From the NCBI GenBank assembly GCA_018902385.1, contig JABSSW010000003.1, positions 1,054,001 through 1,118,000 of the forward strand: a stretch of 64,000 nucleotides of DNA, in the 5' to 3' direction. The stretch comes from Physcia stellaris. Lineage: Eukaryota > Ascomycota > Lecanoromycetes > Caliciales > Physciaceae. The position numbers and the translations under genes were made by a program. Of the stretch, positions 46,119 to 57,907 are shown in pieces (positions within the stretch are counted from its first letter, which is position 1; the number at the start of each line of letters is the position of its first letter). The notes under the pieces were generated by a model. That model was not told the DNA's origin and ran no database searches. It saw nothing but the letters and a program-made list of their open reading frames with translations.

Positions 46119-49100
46119 ATGGATAAAGACCTAGAGAGTGGGAGAAAGGCTTCCATTTCTCCTGCTAGTAGCGATGAGCCCGATACCAATGGTTTATCTT
46201 TTCGTGCGGTTGATCCTGTCGACATCTCTGTCCGAGATCTAGGCGTAAGCATCGACATATCCCCAAGCGGCATTGCAGCCTTCACGAAACGTTTGAGCAG
46301 CAATGGACCGGCTCAGAAAAGGGCGGACAAGGCGATTCTGCAGGATGTCAACGCTCACATCCCGAGTGGATCCCTCACCGCGATCATCGGTGGCAGTGGT
46401 AGTGGGAAGACCTCGCTTCTGAATGCGTTATCCCATAGACTAAAGAGCAAGAGACTCAAGACTCAAGGCGACATAGCCTACAATGGAGACACAAATCTGT
46501 CCAGTATCCGAAGCGCCTATGTGATGCAGCAAGATATACTGTTAGAGACGTTGACTGTCCGGGAAACGCTCACTTATGCTGCGGAGCTCCGTTTGCCGCC
46601 GCCTACTCCACAAGAGGAGAGATCTCATATCGTTGAAGCTGTCATTATGGAGCTGAGTCTTAAGGAGTGCGCCAACACGAGGATAGGAAACAATGTCCAT
46701 AGAGGGTGCTCAGGTGGCGAGAAGAGAAGAACAAGTCTGGGTGTTCAAATGTTGGCAAATCCTTCGGTTTTATTCCTTGATGAAGTGACAACTGGCCTTG
46801 ACGCAACGACCGCTTTTCAATTGATACGGACGCTCAAAGCGCTGGCGGAGAAAGGCCGGACGATTGTGATTACTGTCCATCAGCCACGTTCCGAAATATG
46901 GGGACTGTTCGATAACGTTGTTCTGCTTAGTGGAGGTTCGCCATTGTATAGTGGGCCTGCTACTAAATGTTTGCCTTATTTTGAGCTTCATGGCTACTCT
47001 TTGCCAGGTAGGTTTGTTCGAGGTGTTTTCTTCCTTCCCTGCCATATTGTAGACCGTGGAGTTTTTCTGAGCTCGCCCTCCAAATCTACACTTGCCCGAT
47101 TTAAGGAATCAGAACATCCAGACTCACCCATATAATATCTCTATACTTTATTTCAAAGACAGCCACGCGTCTTGCCGCGTTAAGATTTCCGAGAATGGGA
47201 ATACTGACTTGAAGTCACGAGTAGATTTTGTCAACCCTGCTGAGTTCATTATCGACCTTGCAGCTGTCGACACTCGAACAGGGGATCTTGAGGCTGGCTC
47301 CTCTACTCGAGTCAATGCCTTAAAGCATCACTGGAAAACCTCTACATCTACTGACCTGCGTGAACCAGCCAACGAGAAAAGCCCCAATCGAAGACAAACT
47401 CGAGAGCCATCCAGTCTCACAAAGTCAAGTTTCAAACCTGCTCTGGGTCGTCAGGTTAAAGTTCAGACGCACCGAACGCTGAAGGTCACATACAGAGATC
47501 CGATGGGCATGGCTGGAAGTCTGCTGGAGGCAACTAGTATGGGAATTCTCCAAGGCTGGATCTTCCTTCAAATGGATGGCAGCCTTGCTGGCATTCGCAG
47601 TAGGCAAGGAGCGCTATATACCGCATCTGCTCTTCAGGGCTACCTAATTCTGCTATTCGAGGCTTATCGTCTGACGATTGATATCAAGTTATTCGACCGA
47701 GAGTATGGAGAAGGCGTTGTCGGAGTCTTATCGTTCCTTGTCAGCCGCCGACTCGCCCGTTGCCTGACTGAAGATCTCCCGGTTCCTCTCATATTCTCCG
47801 TGATCTTCTATTTCATGTGTGGCTTTCGGGCTGAAGCAAGTCAATTCTTTACGTTCTTCGCTGTAACCGTACTCATGCAGTACATAGCTGTAACATTCGC
47901 GACCCTCTGCGTGGCCATTTCAAGGAACTTTGCGGGTGCGTCTCTAATTGCCAATATGGGTTACACATTACAGAGTCTCGGATGCGGCTTCTTCGTTCAG
48001 AGCAATCAAATTCCCGTCTATATGAGATGGCTTAAGGTAAGCGGATACTAGATCATGGATACCAGAAATATACTGATAATTTCTAGTGGACGGCTTACGT
48101 TTTCTACGGGTTTGGCGCTTTGGCTGCAAACGAATTTGTTGCTTACACTTCTAATCCCGCTGGCCGCCTGTATGACTGTCCTGAGCCAGGTGGTGCCGCC
48201 AACCCAGCGTGTACGCAATACACTGGTGCTTTTATCATGCAATCTTTAGGCTTTCCATCTAACTGGATCTCCCGGCCAATTGTGGTCCTCTTGGGCTTCG
48301 TGGTTGCCTTCTACTTTGGCTCAGGCTTGATATTGCGCTTCTGGAAGGTCGAGCTGAACATTTCGAAGGCGCAGCAGAACGACGAGGACCACTCGGTTGG
48401 TAAAGAAGAGATCGTAGCTCGTACACGTGACGAGGTTCGAACGGTGAGTATGACACTCAGCAAATTCTCCTTAAATGTTCAGAAGCGGAATCTTCGCCTC
48501 AAGTTTGTCAAAGATCTACCGATTCTCAGGTCTATCAACACCACGTTCGAGCCCGGTCTCCTCAATATAGTTATGGGCCCTTCGGGAAGCGGCAAAACAT
48601 CTTTGCTCAATCTCATGGCTCGTCGCATGGAAGATAGCATCTTCACCAAATATCAGATCAGCGGTGATATGTATCTGAATGGCTCTGTACCTTCGGAAGC
48701 GGTCATACGCTCCATTTGTGCGTATGTATGCCAAGATGACGATGCCTTGTTACCCTATCTTACCGTTCGGGAGAATCTGTATTTCGCAGCTTGTCTCCGC
48801 TTACCGACGCATCTCACTAAAGTAGAAAAGAAACAACGCGCTGAATCAATCTTAATGAAGATGGGTTTGCGTGATTGTGCGGACAATCTAGTGGGCAATG
48901 AGCTAATGAAAGGGATCAGTGGGGGAGAAAAGCGTCGTGTATCGATCGCTATTCAGATCCTCACTGACCCACGCGTTCTACTACTCGATGAGCCTACTTC
49001 TGGTCTGGACGCTTTCACAGCTTCCTCGATCATGGATGTTCTTCGTGGTTTGGCTCAGGAAGGTCGGACGGTCATACTCACCATACACCAGTCTCGATCT

Positions 49101-50782
49101 GATCTCTTTCAACACTTCGGTCATGTTCTTTTGCTTGCTCGGGGTGGTTCGCCTGTCTATGCTGGTCCTGGGTAGGTCTTTTCATAGTGTTTCCACTTTC
49201 CCCGGTTCATTTCGACGCCGTAGAAAATCTCTATCACATATCCTGGTGCAAACACAAAATTGCCTGACTTAAAATGGAATCGGAAAAGGAAACCCAACTC
49301 ATGTTGCCTTCTCATGCTTTGTTCCAAAGACTGCTACAGATATGTCGATGCGATCAAGGTTACCGGAGCAGAGAGGAGCACTCTCGATGAGAGTAGATAA
49401 TAGTCGCACTACGTCACTTCAAGGGATATCTCCTATCGAGATCTTGACGTGGCCAAAGGCGTGGCTGTCCTCGGATAAAAGCATGAGAACGTGACATGAA
49501 TGGGACTTCATCTTCTGATTTGGTCCCAGTTCGGGTAAATGTAGGATAGCTGATATCTGAGTATCACATTGGGCCGTAGGATAGGCGTGTGCGAGGGCAC
49601 GTCTTGTAACGCGATATTTAACCAAGTGGAAACGCTGACGCTGGAATCACAAATATTAGGTCGTCAATGCTCCCTCATTTTGCTACACTAGGCTACCCTT
49701 GCGGACCTGCCACCAATCCTGCGGATTTCGCGCTTGATCTGATCACGGTTGATCTGCAGCAAGCCGAACGAGAAGCAGCAAGCCGCGAAAGAGTGCAGCG
49801 GCTCATCAACGCTTGGGACCAAAAAGGACCTACCGTTCATCGATCCTCTTCGCATATTGCTACACCTGCCGAGATCGGTTCACTGAAACGTGAGATGACG
49901 CCTTTCCGTACAGCGTTTCCACTGCTTCTGCATCGCAGCTTTATTAATTTCCGCCGCAATCCACCCAGCATCGTTGCGCGTACCACACAAGTACTGGGTT
50001 TCTCGGTTATCCTTACCCTATTCTTCGCCCCGCTGAAGTCCGACTACAACAGCATCCAAACCCGCTTTGGTTTCATACAGGAGTTTGCCGCGTTGTATTT
50101 TGTTGGAATGCTCCAGAACGTAGCTGTCTATCCAGACGAAAAAGCCGTGTTCTATCGCGAACACGACGACGGCGCATATCCGGTCAGCGCTTTCTTCCTA
50201 CAGTACACCGTTGCAGAAATCCCTTTTGAGATATTCACCAGCCTACTCTTCGCCATTTTGACCGTTCTTGCAGCAGGTCTGCAGAGAGAAGTAGATGTCT
50301 TCTTTGTTGTGGCTTTCAACTGCTTTGCCATCGTCAGCTGCGGGGAGAGCGTGGGCATCATGTTCAATACACTTGTCGCCCACACTGGTTTCGCTGTCAA
50401 CCTCACGAGTGTGGTTCTGAGCGTGGCTTTTCTCATGGGAGGTACAATCAGCATCAACATCCCAGCTTTCTTGCAGGCCTGGAATCATCTCAGCCCGGTC
50501 AAATGGAGTATGGGAAACCTAGCGCCATATACCCTCCGCGGCGTTCACTTTACTTGCGCAGACGCACAACGGCTGCCCAGTGGAGCATGCCCCGTCGAGA
50601 CGGGCGAGCAGGCCCTTGAGTTGTACCAGCTGAATACCAAGGCAAAGCTCAATCTGATCATCCTGATCATCATTGTCGTTGCATATCGGTTGCTGGCATT
50701 CGTGTTGCTGGTTGTCAAGAGGACGAGATGGGACTGGGTGAGAATACTGAGAGGGCAAACAAAGGACAAAAGGGAAGCATAA
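46119..50782 (+). CDS. full-size ABCG transporter
   Basis: Exons 46119-47007, 47225-48036, 48087-49171 and 49660-50782 all join in phase and give 1302 residues in the order NBD-TMD-NBD-TMD. NBD1 has Walker A GGSGSGKTS (about residues 91-99), signature CSGGEKRR and Walker B VLFLDEVTTGLDA. NBD2 has GPSGSGKTS, ISGGEKRR and VLLLDEPTSGLDA. Both halves carry full catalytic Glu residues, unlike PDR pumps with one degenerate site. The typical VNPAEFIIDL and TNPADFALDL follow each NBD. It exports lipids or xenobiotics at the plasma membrane by family precedent; the substrate is unknown. Intron 1 (217 bp) and intron 3 (488 bp) are long for this genome; intron 3 holds MITE copy D. Confidence 0.92.
49172..49659 (+). 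other. 488-bp intron 3 of the ABC transporter carrying a MITE
   Basis: Donor GTAGGT at 49172 and acceptor ATTAG ending at 49659, with a CTGAC branch point just upstream. Splicing restores VYAGPG-SSMLPHFATLGYPC without frame loss. The intron is roughly eight times the usual length. Confidence 0.85.
49427..49584 (-). mobile_element. MITE family 1, copy D, inside an intron
   Basis: The core CTTCTGATTTGGTCCCAGTT and the flanking AGTATCACATTGGGCCGTAG, then GATAG, are collinear with copies A and C; the ends are eroded (TATCTCC... / ...CGTAGGATAG). It is about 158 bp, shorter than the other copies (212, 231 and 211 bp), so part is lost. Confidence 0.7.
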
Positions 50783-51400
50783 CAGCATATGAGTAGGTGT
50801 ATCTGGAAGAGACAGAAACAAGCATAATGCGAGGACTGCATAGCGACGGTGTTCTGGCGCATTAAGAAGGCCCGAGCATCTGTAATGGCGATTGGCAATT
50901 GTCAGGATCAGCCTCATGCTGTATCGGTCAGACAGATTATAGATTAAACATCACCGCACAAGAGTGTTGTTCTACTACCTGCTCTTGTTATTTCTCGAAA
51001 GCTACATTTGGCTCCCTAGGGTAAGTCACTGATGGCGCTACATGGATCTTTCTTTCCTTTCTCATGTTACCAAGGGTCTTAAATGGCATCTGATCCCCTG
51101 CCAAGAGGTTGCCACGGGAAATTGAATGTTGTACCGAAGACGATCACTCGATGAGTGAAGCAAGCAGCCGTATAGCAACAACCCTACGCTAGCAGCACTA
51201 GCGTGCCTTCCGCGAGCAAACAAACGACATCAAGCTTGCCTTGAACCTATTCCTCTTCTTTACCTCCACGCTCATTTATCCCCCACACACTCACTCTTGA
51301 TCATCAGATCCTGTCACTCGTTTCGGGATCAAGATCTTCACACACTCGCTTCCAACTCACTTCAGTCAGTCGCTTCTTCAAAGCTACCTTGCCTCTCACC
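50783..51400. other. intergenic / promoter of the first S/T-rich surface protein
   Basis: Pyrimidine-rich sequence with CCCCACACACTCACTC and many CTTC motifs lies within 150 bp of the ATG at 51401, a usual fungal promoter texture. No gene was seen. Confidence 0.5.
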
Positions 51401-53682
51401 ATGCATCCTTCGAACGTGATCGTCGTTCTGAGCAGCCTGGCCGTAGCCGTGGTCCAAGCAGAGTAAGTCCATCCTCAATTGACGTCATACCTAACTCTTC
51501 CAATACCACCTGCCATCTGGACAACCAGTAGCAATCCAAGTTTTGGCTGACGATTCAATAGAACCGAGTCCTTGTGTGGAGCCTATGGTGGTGCATCAGT
51601 TGTTACAATCACTGAGACTGTATCTCCCGTCACAGTTACGGTCAACATTGCCACCGTTCCAATTTCAATCAGCACCGATTCTGGGGTCAGCGCAGTTGTC
51701 CCTGAGTCTTGGACGGACATTACCGCAACTTTGACAAGCTACTCCACCATCACTAATGTCTTGAGCGTCATCGAGGCTACTTCTTCCCCGGTCAAGTCCA
51801 ATGAAGGTCCGTACTCTTTTGCTGAGCATAGCGGTTCCACTAGTTGGCTTGGTGGCAAGACACCCCCAGCAACGGCCTCTTTTGTCCTCAAGACTTCTGC
51901 CATTACTGTTTCGCCCGTCCCCGAGTATTCCCCTATGCCCAGTGGAGCTACTCCCGACTCTTCAGGCTTCAGCACGTTGACCCTGACGTCAACAACATCC
52001 AAGATTTTCACTAAGACACTTACAGAGTCTTGGTCCACACCTGAGCCTTCCGCAAAGCCCTTTACTGGACTCGCGCCAAATGGGTGGAATTCGAGCGTGA
52101 CAACGTTCCGCACGGTCAAAGTTGGTCCTACCGGTAGACCTTCAGTGTATTCGACTGCTGGACCATCCATCTCCGCTCGTTGGGATGTGCCTCCACCGCT
52201 TCAGGGCATAGATCCTCATTTCCCAGTCCCTCCCAATTGGCCGGTCTATGTTCCGCCAGTGGACGGGTTTTCCTATATTGAACCTCGACAGGTTGGGGCT
52301 GTGGTCGTTGCCACTATTGAAGGTCAAGTGGTATCTTGGACGAACAGCTACGATGGTGGTGTGAGTACGACCGCTGTTAGCCACTCGATTCCAGCTTCTT
52401 CTGGTGAGAAACACTCCCTGTCCAGATCGCTAGCCCAAGGGATTACCTAGTGTTCGCTAGCAATTAGACGAGAAGTCGTTGACAGCATGTGTAGCATCTC
52501 CTACAGTGACTCTGGCCCCTTATCCATGGGATCTGCCTGGTGTTTCGACTTCTCAGGTGACCTCATCCAGCTCCGGTAAGCTTACATTCTCCTACCTATC
52601 TATGTCTTACAGGTACATGTTGGGAACAAAGAGTGGGACTGACTGGCGAGATAGCATCACCTACCACCGTTGTTGGCGCCTATCCATGGGATCTACCACC
52701 AGTACCAACAGCTTCGATAAGCTCCACCATTTCGACAGTGGTACCGACATCAGCGCCAACTCTTTCGGCGTTATCGAGCTGGGAGCTTCAACCAGGCGTT
52801 AACACTATTCGGCCCTCGATGGATAGATCGCACACGAGCAGTGCTCTTAAGATCTCGCCTACTTCGCCCTCTGCTACGACGGTGGCAACGTCTACCATTA
52901 AGTCACAGCTAGCAACCACAACAACGACTTCGAAGTTTTCCCTTATTAGTCTGATCCCAGGTCCGACTATTGCAGCCAATGGAACTTCAGCTACTGGTGG
53001 TGTAACAGCCCCACATCCTTCGTGCAGCGACAAGTCTCCTTTTACCATTGGTGTGAGTATCCAAACTCTTCCTTCCATTCCGAGTGGCGAATTTAATTAT
53101 CCTTAGTTTGACGACCTACCGCATTTCTCGATTGGCAACAATCCTAACGATACGGACATCCCTCCTATCTTCAACCCGTATCGTAAACTCTACTGGGAGA
53201 ATCACTTCGGATACGTGCCTCCGCCGACCGATCCATTCCCACCGATTTCTGGAGAACAGCTCGCGGTATATCGCGCCGAGGACCTCAACGTTGATGGGTC
53301 TCCCGATGCAGGTCTAGAGCTTTATGGAGAATTTGGATCGGGTCCTAGGGCTAAGGAGAGCGCATACTGGATCGACGCATACTCTGTGTATCTGGGCTGC
53401 AGCAACGCCGGCCCTTCTGACTGTGTGATCACCATCAACGGTTATGAGACTGCGCACTCCACGCGCGCAGTGTTCCAAACCGTCACTCAGCCACCCTGTC
53501 CCGGGCTCATCAATTGCAAGCTCGCCAAAGTATCTTTCAATGAGAACTTCCGCAACTTGTCAGGCATCCAGATCATTGCCGCCGTCGACCGTCGTCCAGT
53601 GACCTGGTACATGGATGACCTGGAGTTAGGCTGGAGCAATAATACCTGCGAGGCTACCACGGAGCGTAACAACAATCGCTAG
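51401..53682 (+). CDS. secreted S/T/P-rich surface protein with C-terminal Cys module
   Basis: Five exons, 51401-51462, 51562-52403, 52468-52575, 52613-53052 and 53107-53682, join in phase to 675 residues. The signal peptide is MHPSNVIVVLSSLAVAVVQA. A mucin-like S/T/P region fills the middle and holds a duplicated block: SPTVTLAPYPWDLPGV in one exon and SPTTVVGAYPWDLPPV in the next. The C-terminal module of about 190 residues (YRKLYWENHFGYVPPPTDPF to WSNNTCEATTE) is compact, with about five Cys (YLGCSNAGPSDC, PPCPGLINC, NNTC), and seems folded. No GPI signal was seen. It probably sits in the wall or is released. It is the first of three such genes in tandem. Confidence 0.75.
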
Positions 53683-54455
53683 GTCGATTTGTCTTGTCTC
53701 TCCGTGGGTAGGATAAGTTGCCTTCTTTGAATTCACCGAGGTCTGGAATAAGCGACGGGTCTAATTAGCTTTATTGATGCTTCTGTTACGATGGTACAGC
53801 TTACCGCAGGCCTTTGAGCTGGAAACATCTTAGTAGCAATCATGTAACCACTACACGTGCGATCCGAGTGAAGTGATGTTGACTAAAGTTTAGTGTGGCT
53901 GGTTTTTTTTGTGGCGCTCTCGGCGCTCCCAACCGCCACTCGTTCTCTCCGAACCTTTATCATCCTTTCATCTAACACATGAGACGATTGTCGAAGGCGG
54001 TTGATGCAGTGACCCGCAGAGCTTCGCTTCGACGTCGCCTGGAAGCCACGACATTCGTCGTTTCAATCACCTCTGGCATAACCGTGTTTATATGCGCTTC
54101 TAGCGACCCTTCCGCCATGACCGGATTCCCGTTCTTCCCCTGCATCGACCCTTATAGCATGTTTGAGCATGAGCCCTGACCTTCCGTAACCTACTTCCAT
54201 GATCCTCGTCTCTCAGGATATTTACGTGATATGCGCGCAAAAAGGTAGAAAGGCTTGTTAGGTGAACTGTTGCTAAATCTGTAACAGGAGAGAATACGTA
54301 TGTGGAGAACTGCAACGGCGAGCCCCTTAGACGAAAAAATCTCCTTTGTTTTCGCACGTCTCCTCTGCTGTTTCTATTCTTCACAGTCCTTTCCGTCTCT
54401 CATAGCTTCTGGGTGCATTCGTAGGTCTTTTTACTTTGGTCAAGATTCAGACACG
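53683..54455. other. intergenic / promoter of the second surface protein
   Basis: A short frame at 53979-54179 lacks support. An in-frame ATG at 54300 would add 52 residues ahead of the signal peptide and is unlikely to be the start. Confidence 0.45.
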
Positions 54456-56881
54456 ATGGTTCTCTTACTGCGCGCTTTTCTGACATGTCTCCATTTGCCT
54501 CTTCTTCTTGTTATAGCTGCGCCGAACCAGAGGAGGGCGACCGATAATAGCTACGGCGAAGTCGAGAGTGCTGGCCCTACTTACTTCGCGCAAACAACCC
54601 TACCCGGATCTCGTTCGAGACTGCCGAAAACAGACGTTCCGAGTACATTGCAAACATTGCCAAATGCCTCACCACTGCCGTCACTGTCAGGAGAGGGCGG
54701 ACCTCAGCAAAGTGCCTCTACAGACGAAAGTTATGGCACAGAAACTTCATCATTAGGGAGATATCCATTATATAACAGTACAGCACCCCATGGCTCTGGT
54801 GGTGCTTGGCTGCCTGGGACCGCTCCGATTCCAGAAGCTACATCTCATCCTTCCCCAGGGTCGCAAGGGAGCGCTGGATCAGATCAGGCTTGTTCACAAA
54901 ATGCAAATTATGCAACGCAGACAGTGACCACCACAGTCACGGAGGCGCAAACTGTCACGACGGTCGTGTCAAGCATACAGACAGTCACATCGGTTGCGAC
55001 GAGCACTAGCGTGGTCACGGCCTACGTTACAGTGACGACTACACAAAACCTCGGTCAAGGGACTGGAAGTCCAATTGAAAGCGGAGGAGGCGGCTTTGGA
55101 CTTTCCAATGCAAACGCCGCACCATACCCTACGACCGCTCGGATGCCCAATAGTGCAGGTCTGGGGATGTCGAACGTGCCAGTTCCTGGAGCCACATACC
55201 CAGGAACTGGAGTACCCTTTCAAAGTTCGCCAGCTTTTGTAGGGAATGACACAAAGATCCCTGCCTTTGTATCGACGGGCAATGAATTCAACCAGCCTCA
55301 GGGTCCCTCTACACAAGCATACGTTCCCAATCAAACCGGGTTTGGATCTGCAGGCCAGCCTATCCCGTCGATGACTGCTCCAGTGCCTAACATTTACGGA
55401 AATAACTCAATAGCATCGGGTGAAGGTGTTCAGGCTGCGCAGGCTTCAAGTCAAGCCTATGCAGGCCAAGAGATCTACTCGGGCAAGCAGCAGCCAGGAA
55501 ACAGCTATGACGTCCCTCTTACAAACGGAAATGCACCGGTTTCAACTGCTGCGGTCAACAACCCGTATCAGAGCCAAGGTTCGAACCAGCCAATCCCCAC
55601 TGGCACGAATCCATACCAGAGTCAAAACGAAGGCCCTGGGCCTCAACTACCGTCATCTCTACCTCCGCTCTCAAACAATACTCAAGGTGTCGGTTCAGCA
55701 GCGCTTCAGCCGGCAATCTCTTCTCCAATCCCTCCTTACCCCATTGCCACGAATTCACCTGAATCAGCAGGATTCAGCTTTCAGGGCAAAGGAGGCATGA
55801 CGACCCAGATATCAACAAATCAAGTAATACCTATGCCAACTACCTCAGCTCCTCTACTCCCAGGAACCGGCACGAACGGTCCAGGCCCGCTCGCAACCTC
55901 CCAGGCGCTACCACCATACAACCTTTATAATGTCACAACCGCGCCAGAATACGGTGCAATATCCCGTATACCCTTCACATCCATACCAAACCCTTTCATG
56001 TCAGGCGCTCCATACCAAAGTGTACCTCTCAATACCACTACGCCCGTGCCTGGTGTACCTATGCCATCAGTTACTTCGCCGGCACCTCTACCTGACTCAA
56101 ACTCCTCACTGCCACTTCTTCCAAACACCACTCAAGCCCCCACAAACGCCGCTCCACTACCAGTCACATCCGCCGCGCCTTCCCTCGCACCCATCCAGTC
56201 ATCCTGCACCCCCTCCACAACCACCTACACAGCAATCGACGTACGTCCTCACCCCCTCCCCCGCTCCGCGCCCAACTAACCCCACTCATCCCACAGTTCA
56301 GCCAATTCTCCACGACCTCCCCCCTCCCGCTCCCCTACCTGGGCCTCAACTACACAACCTTCACCCCGACCGCCTCGCCACAACACTCCTACCTCCTCTC
56401 CCCCGCCTCCGCCCACCCACACATGCTCTCCGCGCCCAGCAACGAGCAAAACACAACCTTCACACTCCTCTCCCTCCTCCTCTCCTGCTCCCCGCAACCC
56501 TCCGACAGGTTCTGCACCGTCGACCTAACCGGCGTCCAAGCCTCGCGGCCCAACCCCCTCACCGGCGCCGCAATGGCCGGCATCGCCCGCATGAGCATCA
56601 ACGTGCCCCCCGCGTCCTCCTCGTCCGCTGGCAACGGGCAGGAAGTAGCGGCGGAGGGTGGACACGGAAATACGACGGTGCCGGGCGTGAATGGCGGGAC
56701 CGTGCCGGCGGGGGATGGCAGTGGCGTTGGAGTACCGGTGGCGTTTACGGGCAGTGCGTGGACGGGGCTTATGACTGTCGGGTTTGGAGCTAAGTATGGG
56801 GGCCCGTGGGGCACGAATGGAACCGGGGAGACCGGGGTGGGTATTGATGAGGTTGTTTATGTCGTTGAGAGGGGGTGTTAG
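54456..56881 (+). CDS. secreted S/T/P/G/N-rich surface protein
   Basis: Exons 54456-56240 and 56297-56881 join in phase to 789 residues. The start at 54456 is chosen because it opens directly on a signal peptide (MVLLLRAFLTCLHLPLLLVI). A stretch TVTTTVTEAQTVTTVVSSIQ near residue 160 resembles the TVT repeats of fungal adhesin-like proteins. The middle is P/G/N/Q-rich (NPYQSQGSNQPIPTGTNPYQ). Exon 2 codes a compact C-terminal part with TFTLLSLLLSCSP, DRFCTVDLTGVQ and AWTGLMTVGFGAKYG, ending VYVVERGC. Exon 2 is strikingly GC-rich compared with exon 1. No domain name can be given; a cell-wall or matrix role is inferred from composition. Confidence 0.68.
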
Positions 56882-57907
56882 GGGACTATGATGATCTGTT
56901 GGGTGGGGGTTGAGGATAGAAGATGGAGGGAATGTACATATTTGCTGAAGGGATGAGGTGGGCGAGTGTTGTATATATATGCATCGTTTTAATGCAATTG
57001 GGTCGATAACGTTTGCACAATACTGAAGTTTTGATGTAGCTAGTGTGAAGTACTGTAGGGCCAAACAGGGTTAGCCACACGAAGAACCATGCTTCTTTCA
57101 CGGTCAGGAAGCAACAGTGTCATGTTGCTGCGTGGTTGGGAACTCCAAATTCTTGCCGTCGTCGGCCTGATCTGCTCGAAATATGCGTCTTCGATCCGAA
57201 TTGGCTCGGTCACGGATTACGATCGAGAAGGAGTAGGAGAAAAGAAGTCTGCACTCATGATGCAGTCGGTCGAAGGTTGTCTGACTGCAATGTTTGGGAG
57301 AGTTTCCTCAGGATTGTTTGGAGCTAGGCTGTCTCGCTGTGAACCAATCGGATCCCGAGAACGCGCTTTCCCAAAAGGGACTGGAACGTGAAGCGCCCAA
57401 GACAAGCAACAACCACCAACGATGTCGACAGGTTACGAGACGTGAATCCCTGAAACAATGAGTATATTATCCAAAGCAATAGCGACAGCTATATACCAGT
57501 GCCTCTACTGTAGCCACCGTCGCAGCTACCGCGTATCTCCTACCTCGCTGTGGCTATCTTTACTGAGCAATTCGACATCGTGCGCTAGTGTAGGGACAAT
57601 GGGATTGACAGGACCTCTCGTTTCTTTATTATGACTCTTGCCTCTGTCACTTCTCCATCCCTGTGAATGTGCAACAAGTGCTTTGTCTGTGACGTGCTCT
57701 ACAGTATCTTTGTCCATTTCCTTTGTCAAACTCTCTAGATTTCTTTCTCTCACTCAACTTTGCCATTCTCTTCACTTCTCTTCACGGTCTTTCTTTGCAC
57801 AATCTTGCGTATATCTCTCTCTCACTTCTGCGAAGTTGGAGAGTCTACTTTACATTCTTAATCCTACACTAATAACACTCACCCCAAAAAGCGAAAGGGC
57901 CAACCTA
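56882..57907. other. intergenic / promoter of the third surface protein
   Basis: No gene was seen. The 250 bp before 57908 are rich in TCTCTTCAC and CTTTCTTT pyrimidine runs. Confidence 0.5.

Noticed and set aside
47092-47224. Separate ORF start for the second part of the ABC transporter
   Set aside because: These bases are the 3' part of intron 1; the protein resumes at DFVNPAEF after the CGAGTAG acceptor.
55930-56793. 287-residue frame overlapping the second surface-protein gene
   Set aside because: It runs in another frame across an exon-intron-exon stretch that is well explained by the 789-residue model; its P/H-rich content is a shadow.
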